NCBI GenBank assembly: GCA_021814355.1
Contig: JAKAIJ010000026.1
Span: forward strand, 1-17,585
Direction of reading: 5' to 3'
Source: Acidobacteriota bacterium
GTDB lineage: Bacteria; Acidobacteriota; UBA4820; DSQY01
Length of the DNA stretch: 17,585 nucleotides
Below, in pieces: positions 1 to 8,035 of this stretch. The notes under the pieces are model-generated. The model saw only the letters and a program-made list of their open reading frames with translations, did not search any database and was not told the DNA's origin. The position numbers and the translations under genes were made by a program. The stretch's first letter is position 1, and each line of letters opens with the position of its first letter.

Positions 1-178
1 GTTCCCTCCGCGGCCGCGCTCTCCCGCTACGACACTTCCCGTTGGGCCCCCGGCGCGGTAAACTGACATTCAGACGTCCGCCTTTCTGGAATGGAGAGCC
101 CCCGGCCGCGGTTATCTCGGAAGAGGGGAAGGTGCGCGGCGGCCGGCGCCGCGTTTCGCTGTAGCGACGGAGGGTTCC

Positions 179-1255
179 ATGCCGCTCAAGGTCGTCCACC
201 AGGCGGTCACCGAGCGCCTCGAGATCCTGGACAAGGACGGGCGGGCCGACGAGGCCCTGGTGCCCGCCCTGCCGGGCGAGGAGCTGGTGCGTCTCCACAA
301 GCTCATGCTGCGCATGCGGAGGTTCGACGAGAAGGCCCTCACCCTCCAGCGCCAGGGAAGGATGGGCACCTGGGGCTCCCTCCGGGGCCAGGAGGCCTGC
401 CAGGCGGGCCTCGCGGCGAACCTGCGGCGCGAGGACTGGCTGGCCCCCTCCTTCCGCGAGCACGGGGTCATGATCTCCGCCGGGGTTTCCATGCACCAGG
501 TCTACGCGATCTGGCGGGGCGACGAGCGTGGCCACCTCTTTCCCGCGGAGGTCCACTGCCTGCCGGTCTCGGTGCCCGTGGGCAGTCAGCTCCTCCACGC
601 CGTCGGCGTGGGGATGGGCCTCGGCCTCCGCGGCGAGAAGAGCGCGGTGGCCGTGGGTTTTGCTGGAGACGGGGCCTCCTCCGAGGGCGACTTCCACGAG
701 GCGCTCAACTTCGGCGGGGTCTTCAAGGCCCGCACCCTCTTCTTCATCCAGAACAACCAGTGGGCGATCTCGGTCCCCTTCCGGAAGCAGACCGCCGCCG
801 CCACTATCGCCCAGCGGGCCCACGGGTACGGCCTGCCCGGCGTCCAGGTGGACGGAAACGACGTGCTCGCGGTCTACGCCGCGACCCGCAAGGCCCTCGA
901 CCACGTCCGCGCGGGCCACGGCCCGTACCTGGTGGAGTGCCTCACCTACCGGATGGAGAACCACACCACCGCCGACGACCACACCCGGTACCGGAAGGCG
1001 GAGGAGGTTGCTTACTGGAGGGAGCGGGACCCCGTGGACCGCATGCGCAGGTTCCTCGCCGCGCGGAAGCTCTGGGACGAGGCCCGGGAGGCGGCCTACC
1101 TGGAGGAGGTGGCCGCCGAGGTGGAGGGGGCGGTGGCGCTCCTCGAGTCCACCCCCAAGGCCCCGCCCACCGACATCGTGGACTACATGTACGCCCGGCG
1201 CCCCTGGTTCCTCGAGGAGCAGCGGGCCGAGATCGCGGGCAGGGTGGCGCCGTGA
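179..1255 (+). CDS. pdhA: 2-oxo acid dehydrogenase E1 alpha subunit (probably pyruvate dehydrogenase)
   Basis: Alpha half of the thiamine-diphosphate-dependent E1 enzyme, which decarboxylates a 2-oxo acid and passes the acyl group to the lipoyl arm of E2 in the cytoplasm. The 358-residue length is normal for the heterotetrameric E1 family. The ThDP/Mg motif begins with GDG at residues 163-165 and runs to QNNQWAIS near 194. The conserved loop ENHTTADDHTRYR lies near 260-272, at the position of the phosphorylation loop of mitochondrial E1. The N-terminal part has the family motif around MRRFDEKAL. The ATG is chosen because GGAGGG lies a few bases upstream and the family alignment starts here. 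The stop overlaps the start of the E1 beta gene (GTGA), indicating translational coupling. Branched-chain 2-oxo acid dehydrogenase is the main alternative; the substrate cannot be fixed from sequence alone. No convincing promoter was found in bases 1-178. Confidence 0.93.
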   Translation: MPLKVVHQAVTERLEILDKDGRADEALVPALPGEELVRLHKLMLRMRRFDEKALTLQRQGRMGTWGSLRGQEACQAGLAANLRREDWLAPSFREHGVMISAGVSMHQVYAIWRGDERGHLFPAEVHCLPVSVPVGSQLLHAVGVGMGLGLRGEKSAVAVGFAGDGASSEGDFHEALNFGGVFKARTLFFIQNNQWAISVPFRKQTAAATIAQRAHGYGLPGVQVDGNDVLAVYAATRKALDHVRAGHGPYLVECLTYRMENHTTADDHTRYRKAEEVAYWRERDPVDRMRRFLAARKLWDEAREAAYLEEVAAEVEGAVALLESTPKAPPTDIVDYMYARRPWFLEEQRAEIAGRVAP

Positions 1256-2265
1256 GCGGCGGGGCGTCGGCCGCTCCGGCGGCCAGGACCGAGAAGCTCA
1301 CCCTCGCCCAGGCGGTGAACCGGGGGCTCGCCGAGGAGATGCGGCGGGACCCGCGAGTCCTGGTGATGGGCGAGGACGTGGGGGTGGACGGCGGGGTCTT
1401 CCGCGTCACCGAGGGGCTTCTTGAGGCCTTCGGGCCCGAGCGCGTCCTCGACACGCCGCTCGCCGAGAGCGGCATCGTGGGCGCGGGGCTCGGACTCGCC
1501 CTCACGGGCTACCGGCCCGTCTGCGAGATCCAGTTCTCGGGGTTCGTCTACCCCGCCCTCAACCAAATCTTCGCCCACGTGGCGCGGTACCGGAACCGCT
1601 CGCGCGGTCGCTACGCCGTGCCCATGGTCATCCGCATGCCCTACGGCGGCGGCATCCACCCGCCCGAGCACCACTCCGAGAGCTACGAGGCCCTCTTCTG
1701 CAACACGCCGGGCCTGAAGGTGGTCATCCCCTCCACGCCCTACGACGCCAAGGGGCTTATCGTCTCGGCCATCCGGGACGACGACCCCGTCGTCTTCTGC
1801 GAGTCCGAGCGCATCTACCGGGCCTTCCGCGAGGAGGTCCCCGAAGGGGACTACGCCGTCCCCATCGGCAAGGCGAAGGTCGTGGCCGAGGGAGAGGACG
1901 TGACCCTCATCGCCTACGGTTCCATGACCCGCCAGGCGGTGGAGGCCCGCGACGCCCTCGCCAGGGAAAGCGTGGCCGCCGAGGTCCTCGACTTGAGGAC
2001 CGTCTGCCCCCTCGACGTGGAGGCGATCCTGGGCTCGGTGGAGAAGACCGGCCGGGCGGTGGTCATCCACGAGGCGCCGCGCAACACGGGGGTGGGCGCC
2101 GAGGTCGCCGCGCTAATCCAGGAGCGCGCCCTGCTCTCGCTTCAGGCGCCGGTCCAGCGGGTCTGTGGATACGACGCCGTCTTTCCCTTCCCGCTGCTCG
2201 AGAACCACTACCTCCCGGACCGGGAGCGCATCGTGAGGGCCGCGCGGGCCGCGCTGGATTTCTGA
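1252..2265 (+). CDS. pdhB: 2-oxo acid dehydrogenase E1 beta subunit (probably pyruvate dehydrogenase)
   Basis: Beta half of the E1 heterotetramer; it completes the ThDP site and docks to the E2 core. The GTG start at 1252 shares bases with the E1 alpha stop in a GTGA overlap and gives a 337-residue protein, the usual length. The reading frame stays open far upstream across E1 alpha, but that extension is Arg/Gly/Pro-rich frame-shadow sequence and unlike any E1. Visible family motifs are LVMGEDVG near 37-44, LDTPLAESG near 66-74 (Glu72 corresponds to the Glu that activates ThDP), and PEHHSES near 138-144 (conserved His pair). The C-terminal transketolase-type domain contains VTLIAYGSM and IHEAPRNTG. 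The gene is immediately followed by E2. Confidence 0.93.
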   Translation: MSGGASAAPAARTEKLTLAQAVNRGLAEEMRRDPRVLVMGEDVGVDGGVFRVTEGLLEAFGPERVLDTPLAESGIVGAGLGLALTGYRPVCEIQFSGFVYPALNQIFAHVARYRNRSRGRYAVPMVIRMPYGGGIHPPEHHSESYEALFCNTPGLKVVIPSTPYDAKGLIVSAIRDDDPVVFCESERIYRAFREEVPEGDYAVPIGKAKVVAEGEDVTLIAYGSMTRQAVEARDALARESVAAEVLDLRTVCPLDVEAILGSVEKTGRAVVIHEAPRNTGVGAEVAALIQERALLSLQAPVQRVCGYDAVFPFPLLENHYLPDRERIVRAARAALDF

Positions 2266-2272
2266 GGGGGCC

Positions 2273-3532
2273 ATGGCGTTCGAGTTCAAGTTCCCCGACG
2301 TCGGCGAAGGCATCCACGAGGGGCGCGTCGTGGAGTGGCTGGTGAAGCCGGGCGACCGGGTCGCCATGGACCAGCCCTTCGTGAGAGTGGAGACGGACAA
2401 GGCGGTGGTGGAACTGCCCACGCCGGTGGCCGGCACCGTCCTCGCGCTTCGTTTCAAGGCGGGCGACACGATCCGGGTAGGCGACGTGATCGCCACCTTC
2501 GGCGAGGCGGGGGAGGGGGTGAAGACGCCGATCGCCGCGCCGGCCGGGAAGGTCGCTCCGGCAGTCGTACCCGCCACGCCGCAGCGAGGGACCGCGCCGG
2601 TCGCGCCGGGTCGCGTCGCCGCCACGCCCCACACCCGTGCCCTGGCGCGAAGGCTGGGGGTGGACTTGGCCACGGTGGCCCCCAGCGGGCGGGCCGGCCG
2701 GATCACGGACGAAGACGTGGAGCGCGCCGCTGGGGCTCCCCACGCCCGGCCCGCTCCGGCGGCTTCCGCCCCCGCTCCTGCCGCGCCCGTGTCCGCCGCG
2801 GGCCGCGGCGCCGTGACGATCACCGAGGACGGCCCCGTGGAGCGCGTGGCCGCCTCGCACCTGCGCAAGGTGATCGCTGAGGCGATGACCTTCTCCCGGC
2901 ACACCTCCGCCCACGTGACCCACGTGGACGAGGCGGACGTGACCGACCTCCTCGCGGCCTACCAGCGGGCCAAGCCGCTCATCGAGAAAGAGGGGGTCAA
3001 GCTCTCCCTCCTCGCCTACTTCGTGAAGGCGGCGGTGGCGGCGCTCCGGGCCCATCCCCTCCTCAACGCGAGCTACGACGAGAAGGCAGGCGAGATCGTC
3101 TTCAAGCGCTACTACCACATCGGCCTCGCGGTGGATACCCCCGAGGGGCTCGTAGTGCCGGTCCTGCGCGACGCCGACCGGAAGGACCTGGTCCAGATCG
3201 CCCGCGAGGTGGCCGATCTGGCCCAGCGGGCGCGGGAGCGCAAGCTCGGCCTGCCGGAGATCCGCGGCGCCTCCTTCACCCTCACCAACATCGGTCCCGT
3301 GGGTGGGCTCTTCGCGACCCCCATCATCCACCAACCCGAACTCGCGATCGTGGGGCTCCACGCCATCAAGGACCGGCCCGCGGTGGTGAACGGCCAGGTG
3401 GTCGCGCGCAAGATGATGTACCTCTCGGTCTCCTTCGACCACCGCATCGTGGACGGCGCGGAGGCCGCGCGCTTCATGTCGGACCTCGTGCGCCTGGCGG
3501 AGAACCCCGTCCTGCTCATGGCGTACCTCTGA
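2273..3532 (+). CDS. pdhC: dihydrolipoamide acyltransferase (E2) of the 2-oxo acid dehydrogenase complex
   Basis: Core acyltransferase that takes the acyl group from E1 on a lipoyl arm and transfers it to CoA. Domains in order: one lipoyl domain (about 3-78) with the lipoylated Lys43 in ETDKAVVE; an Ala/Pro-rich flexible linker (about 85-115); a peripheral-subunit-binding domain (about 116-152, with TPHTRALARRLGVDL) that holds E1/E3; a second Ala/Pro linker (about 155-178); and the catalytic domain (about 186-419) with DHRIVDGA, giving catalytic His390 and Asp394. The 419-residue length suits a single-lipoyl E2. The ATG is 7 bases after the E1 beta stop, with a G-rich ribosome binding site (GAGGGGG) very close to it. 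Lys43 would need lipoate synthesis or ligase genes, and none is in the window. Pyruvate is the likeliest substrate family; branched-chain acids are possible. Confidence 0.94.
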   Translation: MAFEFKFPDVGEGIHEGRVVEWLVKPGDRVAMDQPFVRVETDKAVVELPTPVAGTVLALRFKAGDTIRVGDVIATFGEAGEGVKTPIAAPAGKVAPAVVPATPQRGTAPVAPGRVAATPHTRALARRLGVDLATVAPSGRAGRITDEDVERAAGAPHARPAPAASAPAPAAPVSAAGRGAVTITEDGPVERVAASHLRKVIAEAMTFSRHTSAHVTHVDEADVTDLLAAYQRAKPLIEKEGVKLSLLAYFVKAAVAALRAHPLLNASYDEKAGEIVFKRYYHIGLAVDTPEGLVVPVLRDADRKDLVQIAREVADLAQRARERKLGLPEIRGASFTLTNIGPVGGLFATPIIHQPELAIVGLHAIKDRPAVVNGQVVARKMMYLSVSFDHRIVDGAEAARFMSDLVRLAENPVLLMAYL

Positions 3533-3549
3533 CCGGAGGGAGGAGACGC

Positions 3550-4968
3550 ATGGTAGTTGGAACCGTTTCCAAGGGCTGCCAGGTGGCGGTGATCGGGTCG
3601 GGGCCGGGGGGGTACCTGGCCGCCATCCGGCTGGCCCAGCTCAAAAAGGACGTCATCCTGGTGGAGGAGAAGGAGTCCTTGGGCGGCATCTGCCTCAACG
3701 AGGGGTGCATCCCGAGCAAGGCCCTCATCCACGCGGCGGATCTCCTCGAGAGCGCCCGGCGCGCCGGCGAGATGGGACTTTCCATGAAGGTCGAGGGGGT
3801 GGACATGGCCGGGCTCGTGGCGTGGAAGGACAAGATCGTCCAGCGCCTCACGGGCGGGGTCCGGACCCTCTGCACCCGGAACGGCGCCGAGGTGGTCCAA
3901 GGCCGGGCCCGGTTTCTGAGCGACCGGAAGATCGAGGTCCAGGGCCCCTCGGGTTCCCAGCTCATCGAATTTGAGCAGGCGGTCGTCGCCACGGGGTCGC
4001 TCCCTTTCTTTCCCCCGGGGTTCGAGCCCGACCACGAGCAGATCCTGGAAGCCCGGGACGCGCTCTCCCTGCGCGCCGTGCCCGGGCGGCTGGTGGTCAT
4101 CGGGGGCGGGTACAACGGCCTCGAGCTCGGCTCGGTCTACGCCAAGCTGGGCGCGAAGGTGGAGCTGGTGGAATTTTTCCCCCAGCTGCTGCCCCAGCAC
4201 GACCCCGAGGTGGGCCAGGCCCTGACCCGGCGCATTACCCATCTCGGGGTCAAGCTCCACCTCGGCTGCAAGGCCACGGGGCTGGAGCGCGGCAGCCCCT
4301 GCAAGGTGACCATCCAGGGCCGGGAGGGAGAACGCGCGGTCCTCGAGGCCGACAAGGTGCTGGTCTCCATCGGCCGCCTTCCCAACACGCGGGGGCTCGG
4401 GCTCGCCGAGGCGGGCGTGGAGACCGACGCCAAGGGCTTCATCCGGGTGAACGCCCGGATGGAGACCAACGTGCCGGGAGTGTACGCCCTCGGCGACGTG
4501 GTGGGCGGGCCGCTATTGGCCCACAAAGCCTACCGCGAGGCCAAGGTGGCGGCCGAGGTGATCGCCCGGAAGCCCTCGGCCTTCGACAACCTCGTCATCC
4601 CAGCGGTCATCTACACGGACCCGGAGATCGCCTGGGCGGGGCTCTCCGAGAAGGAGGCCCGGGCCCAGGGCTACAGCGTGGTAACGGGCACCTTCCCCTT
4701 CCGCGCCTCGGGGCGCGCCATGACCCTGAACGCCGTGGAGGGGTTCGTGAAGACCGTGGCGGACGCCGGCACGAAGCGGATCCTCGGCGTCCACATCGTG
4801 GGCGCGGACGCCGGCGAGATGATCTCGGAGGCGGCCCTCGCCATCGAGATGGGGGCCTTCCTCGACGACCTCTCCCAGACGATCCACCCCCACCCCACCA
4901 TGAGCGAGGGACTGCTGGAGTCGGTGGACGCGGCGCTGGGCGAGGCCATCCACGTCCTCAACCGGTAG
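3550..4968 (+). CDS. lpdA: dihydrolipoamide dehydrogenase (E3)
   Basis: FAD- and NAD-dependent flavoprotein that reoxidises the lipoyl groups of E2 and produces NADH. The 472-residue length is typical. The N-terminal FAD Rossmann motif is VIGSGPGGYLAA (14-25). The redox-active disulfide is Cys48/Cys53 in CLNEGCIPSK; the residue before Gly is Glu, where Val, Arg or Trp is more usual. The NAD-binding motif is VIGGGYNGLELGS in the middle of the protein, and the second FAD motif includes YALGDV. The C-terminal HPHPTMSE supplies the His448/Glu453 catalytic pair contributed by the partner subunit. The start has a strong GGAGGGAGGAG ribosome binding site 17 bases after the E2 stop, so it is the last gene of the pdh operon. 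There is no N-terminal lipoyl domain, unlike some fused E3 proteins. Confidence 0.96.
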   Translation: MVVGTVSKGCQVAVIGSGPGGYLAAIRLAQLKKDVILVEEKESLGGICLNEGCIPSKALIHAADLLESARRAGEMGLSMKVEGVDMAGLVAWKDKIVQRLTGGVRTLCTRNGAEVVQGRARFLSDRKIEVQGPSGSQLIEFEQAVVATGSLPFFPPGFEPDHEQILEARDALSLRAVPGRLVVIGGGYNGLELGSVYAKLGAKVELVEFFPQLLPQHDPEVGQALTRRITHLGVKLHLGCKATGLERGSPCKVTIQGREGERAVLEADKVLVSIGRLPNTRGLGLAEAGVETDAKGFIRVNARMETNVPGVYALGDVVGGPLLAHKAYREAKVAAEVIARKPSAFDNLVIPAVIYTDPEIAWAGLSEKEARAQGYSVVTGTFPFRASGRAMTLNAVEGFVKTVADAGTKRILGVHIVGADAGEMISEAALAIEMGAFLDDLSQTIHPHPTMSEGLLESVDAALGEAIHVLNR

Positions 4969-4971
4969 CGT

Positions 4972-4992
4972 CCGGCCTCCACGGAAGGCCGG
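4972..4992 (+). terminator. GC-rich hairpin after lpdA, possible terminator
   Basis: A 7-bp perfect stem (CCGGCCT at 4972-4978, AGGCCGG at 4986-4992) with a 7-base loop starts three bases after the lpdA stop. There is no T-run behind it, so it is at best a weak intrinsic terminator or an mRNA-end stabiliser. Some readthrough into the c-di-GMP gene is possible. Confidence 0.4.
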
Positions 4993-5045
4993 GAGGGGAT
5001 CGCCCGCAGGAAGGGGACCACCTCCCTGAGAGAGGACGGCACGGC

Positions 5046-7520
5046 ATGGGTTTCCCAGGAGCGCCGCGCGGGACCGGAAGCGGGTGGCCGATCCGGGCCA
5101 AGCTCTCGCTCATCTTCACCCTGCTCGTCGTCGGGCTCACCCTCTTCATCGTCCTGTACGTGCCCCGCCGGCTCGAGGAGCAGGCCCTGGCCTCCCTGGC
5201 GGACAAGGCCCGGTCCGTCGCCGCCATCACCGCCTTCGGCGTGGGCCCCGCCCTCTACTTCGGGGACCCCGCCGCCGCCGCGCCGGCCCTGGAAAGCGCC
5301 CGCCAGAGCCCCGACGTAACCTACGTGGTGGTGACCTCCCGGTCGGGCCGCGTGACCACGATCTGGAACCTGGAAGGGAGCGACGCGAGCGGCTTCCGCG
5401 AGGCGGACGGCGGAGACGGACCCTCGCGCCGGGGGGACGTGTACCGGGCGATGGCGCCGGTGGTCTACGACGGCCATGAAGTCGGCCGCCTCTACCTGGG
5501 GCTCTCGCTCGCTCCCCTCCACGCGGAGACGGCGCGGAGCCGGCGGGCCGCCATGGCCACCGGCGCGGCGGTCTTCCTCCTCGGCGTAGCGGCGGTCCTC
5601 CTGCTGAGCCAGCTCCTCACCCGGCCGCTGCTCGCCGTGGTTCGCACGGTGCAGGAGATCGCCGCCGGCGACTTCTCCCGCCGCGCGCCGGTGACCACCC
5701 GCGACGAGGTGGGCCTGCTGGCGCGATCCTTCAACCAAATGGTGGGGAGCCTCGAGGCCGCCTACCACGAGAAGGAGAGTCTCAATCGGGAGCTCGAGCG
5801 GAGGGTGGAGGAACGCACCGCCGCCCTCGCCGAGAGCGAGACCCGCTACGCCCTCGCGGCGCGAGGCACCAACGACGGCCTCTGGGACTGGGACCTGCGC
5901 TCGGACCGGCTCTACCTCTCCCCGCGGTGGCGCGCCATGGTGGGACTGCCCGGCGAGGCGGCGGCGGGGGAGCCCTCGGCCTGGCTGGAGCGGGTGCACC
6001 CGGAGGACCGCGGCGCCCTGGAGTTCGACCTGCGGGCGCACGCCGAGGGGCGCGCGGAGCAGTTCCAGCGGGAGTATCGCATCCTGCACGCCGACGGGAC
6101 GTGGCGGTGGATGCTCGCCCGGGGGCTCGCGGTGCGGGACGCGCTGGGGCGGCCCCACCGCATGGCGGGCTCCCAGACCGACATCACGGAGCGCAAGCGG
6201 ACGGAGGAGCAACTCCTCCACGATGCGGTCCACGACGCCCTCACGGGGCTGCCCAACCGGGTCCTCTTCCTGGACCGTCTCTCGCAGGCCCTGGCGCGGT
6301 CGCAGCGGCGGCCCGACTACCGCTTCGCGGTCCTCTTCCTGGACCTGGACCGATTCAAGCTGGTGAACGACAGCCTGGGGCACCAGGCGGGGGACCTCCT
6401 CCTCACCCTTCTGGCGTCCCGGCTCCACGAAGGGCTGCGCCGCGGAGACACGGTAGCCCGGCTAGGAGGCGACGAATTCGCCGTGCTCCTGGACGACGTG
6501 GCGGGGGAGCCCGACGCGGTAAGGGTCGCGGAGACCCTGCTGGAAGCCATGGCCCAGCCCCTCCAGGTGGAGGGCCAGACCATCCTCGCCAGCGCCAGCA
6601 TCGGCATCGCCCTGGGCCCGGCGGGGTGCTCCCACCCCGAGGAGATGCTGCGGGACGCGGACACGGCCATGTACCGGGCCAAGGCGCTCGGGAAGGGGCG
6701 CCACTCCCTCTTCCACCCGGGGCTGCACATGCGCGCGGTGGAGCTCCTCCAGGTGGAGAACGACCTAAGGCGGGCCATCCCCGGGGGGGAGCTGGAGGTC
6801 CACTACCAGCCCATTGTCTCGCTGGAGACGGGCCGCACCGCGGCCGTGGAGGCGCTCGTGCGCTGGCGCCACCCTAGCCGCGGCCTCATCTCGCCCGACC
6901 TCTTCGTCCCCGTCGCCGAGGAGACCGGCCTAGTGGTGGCCCTGGACCGCTGGGTGCTCGACCGGGCCGCGCGCCAGGTCCGCGCCTGGCGGGAGGCGAT
7001 CCCCGCGGCGGCCGGGCTCGTCCTCAGCGCCAACCTGAGCGGCCGCCACTTCGACAGGCCCGGGTTGGAGGAGATGCTCGACGGCCTCCTCGAGGAGACG
7101 GGGCTTCCTCCCGAGGCGCTCAAGCTCGAGCTCACCGAAGGCGTGCTGCTGGATCGGGCGGAAGCCACGTTGGAGCGCCTCGCGGGCGTGCGGAAGCGGG
7201 GCGTGCGCCTGGTCATTGACGACTTCGGAAAGGGCTACAGCAGCCTAAGCTACCTCCACCGCTTCCCGATGGACACCCTCAAGATCGACCGGGACTTCGT
7301 TTCGGGGGCCCAGGGGGGCGAGGGCAGCTGGGAGATCGTGCGGGCCGTCGTGGCGCTGGCCCACAACCTCCGCATGGACGTGGTGGCCGAGGGGGTGGAG
7401 ACGGCGGAACAGCTGTCGGAGCTGAGGAATCTGCGGTGCGAGTTCGCCCAGGGGTACCACTTCGCCAGGCCCCTCGACGCGGAGGCCACCGGAGATTTCC
7501 TGCTCCGCATGGCGAGTTGA
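5046..7520 (+). CDS. membrane-bound diguanylate cyclase/phosphodiesterase (CHASE8-like, HAMP, PAS, GGDEF, EAL)
   Basis: An 824-residue enzyme of c-di-GMP turnover in the inner membrane. Order: TM1 (about 20-39); a periplasmic region (about 40-169) resembling CHASE8 sensors (AFGVGPALYFGD); TM2 (about 171-193); HAMP (about 190-245); a short coiled coil; one PAS with its C-terminal motif (about 269-385, ending TDITERKR); GGDEF (about 390-555); EAL (about 570-815). The cyclase signature GGDEF is exact at 474-478. An RxxD inhibitory site (465-468) lies five residues before it. The phosphodiesterase side has Glu602 of EAL, the ELTE motif, Asp725/Asp726, KIDRDF, EGVET and QGYHFARP; the DDFG motif is followed by Lys729 where Thr or Ala is usual. 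Both activities therefore look possible. The ATG at 5046 follows a GAGAGGA element. It lies 77 bases downstream of lpdA and is convergent with the cytochrome operon. The periplasmic ligand is unknown. Confidence 0.93.
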   Translation: MGFPGAPRGTGSGWPIRAKLSLIFTLLVVGLTLFIVLYVPRRLEEQALASLADKARSVAAITAFGVGPALYFGDPAAAAPALESARQSPDVTYVVVTSRSGRVTTIWNLEGSDASGFREADGGDGPSRRGDVYRAMAPVVYDGHEVGRLYLGLSLAPLHAETARSRRAAMATGAAVFLLGVAAVLLLSQLLTRPLLAVVRTVQEIAAGDFSRRAPVTTRDEVGLLARSFNQMVGSLEAAYHEKESLNRELERRVEERTAALAESETRYALAARGTNDGLWDWDLRSDRLYLSPRWRAMVGLPGEAAAGEPSAWLERVHPEDRGALEFDLRAHAEGRAEQFQREYRILHADGTWRWMLARGLAVRDALGRPHRMAGSQTDITERKRTEEQLLHDAVHDALTGLPNRVLFLDRLSQALARSQRRPDYRFAVLFLDLDRFKLVNDSLGHQAGDLLLTLLASRLHEGLRRGDTVARLGGDEFAVLLDDVAGEPDAVRVAETLLEAMAQPLQVEGQTILASASIGIALGPAGCSHPEEMLRDADTAMYRAKALGKGRHSLFHPGLHMRAVELLQVENDLRRAIPGGELEVHYQPIVSLETGRTAAVEALVRWRHPSRGLISPDLFVPVAEETGLVVALDRWVLDRAARQVRAWREAIPAAAGLVLSANLSGRHFDRPGLEEMLDGLLEETGLPPEALKLELTEGVLLDRAEATLERLAGVRKRGVRLVIDDFGKGYSSLSYLHRFPMDTLKIDRDFVSGAQGGEGSWEIVRAVVALAHNLRMDVVAEGVETAEQLSELRNLRCEFAQGYHFARPLDAEATGDFLLRMAS

Positions 7521-7599
7521 CGATCCGAGGAATCGGTCCCGCTCCCTGCGCCGCCAGTATGTTGAGTTTCTCTCCTCGTCGAACTTCCCACTTGCCACA

Positions 7600-8022
7600 C
7601 TAGCGCCGTCCGCGCTCCGCCAGGAGAAGCTCGATCTGCTCGTCCGTGAGCGGGGGGAAGAACCGTCCCGGGTCCGCGTCCTTCCGGTGGGTCTGGTCGT
7701 AGGCGAGAAAGGCGTAGATGGCCCGCGCGTCCGTCTCCCCGATGTTCGAGGCGGGCCGCTGCATCATCTCCCCGACGTAGCGGGCCCAGAAGTCCGCCCG
7801 CATCGTGGTGTTGAGCGGGCGCGCCAGGGTGTGGCACTTGGAGCACTTGTGGGCGAAGACGCGGTACCCCTCCCGGATCTCGGGGGGGTAGGCGGAGACG
7901 TCCAGTTCGCGGGGGCCGCGGTCCTGGGGGAGCAGGAGCCCCAGCGCCTGCGCCCCCGCCCGGGAGAGGGCGAGCCCGCCCAGCAGCAGGAGCGGAAACA
8001 GGAGATCGCGGCGCGCCGGCAC
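7600..8022 (-). CDS. small exported monoheme c-type cytochrome
   Basis: A 140-residue protein with a basic start, a hydrophobic stretch (about 7-19) and AGAQA-type residues near 22-26 that look like a signal peptide or N-terminal anchor. The single c-type heme site CSKCH is at 60-64. The rest is mainly helical, and Met86/Met87 in GEMMQRP are candidate distal ligands. The final helix (ARAIYAFLAY) resembles the C-terminal helix of class I cytochromes. The start is GTG at 8022, chosen for the AAGGGGGG ribosome binding site just upstream and for the complete signal sequence. The gene lies 13 bases downstream of the cytochrome-porin gene on the same strand, so co-transcription is likely. A natural inference is that it is the periplasmic electron partner of that protein; no sequence evidence shows direct contact. 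No family name is recognised. Confidence 0.85.
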   Translation of the reverse strand: MPARRDLLFPLLLLGGLALSRAGAQALGLLLPQDRGPRELDVSAYPPEIREGYRVFAHKCSKCHTLARPLNTTMRADFWARYVGEMMQRPASNIGETDARAIYAFLAYDQTHRKDADPGRFFPPLTDEQIELLLAERGRR

Positions 8023-8035
8023 GGCTGTTCCCCCC

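Noticed and set aside
1..178. Promoter for the pdh operon
   Set aside because: TAAACT at 59-64 resembles a -10 box, but the nearest TTG (42-47) is only 11 bases away and no good -35 lies at 17 bases, so no promoter was called.
91..1251. Long open frame (724 codons in total) running through E1 alpha into E1 beta, suggesting a fused or extended protein
   Set aside because: The first 387 codons are Arg/Gly/Pro-rich with no family resemblance and lie out of frame over the clear E1 alpha gene. GC-rich DNA keeps such frames open. The real E1 beta starts at GTG 1252.
2063..3442. 459-codon antisense frame opposite E2, and a similar 585-codon frame at 4671-6428
   Set aside because: No domain or signal recognised, His/Gly/Arg-biased composition, and each lies opposite a certain gene; typical of GC-rich coding strands.
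7521..7599. Terminator between the convergent GGDEF/EAL and cytochrome genes
   Set aside because: Only a 4-base inverted match (CGAT/ATCG) is visible, too short to call.
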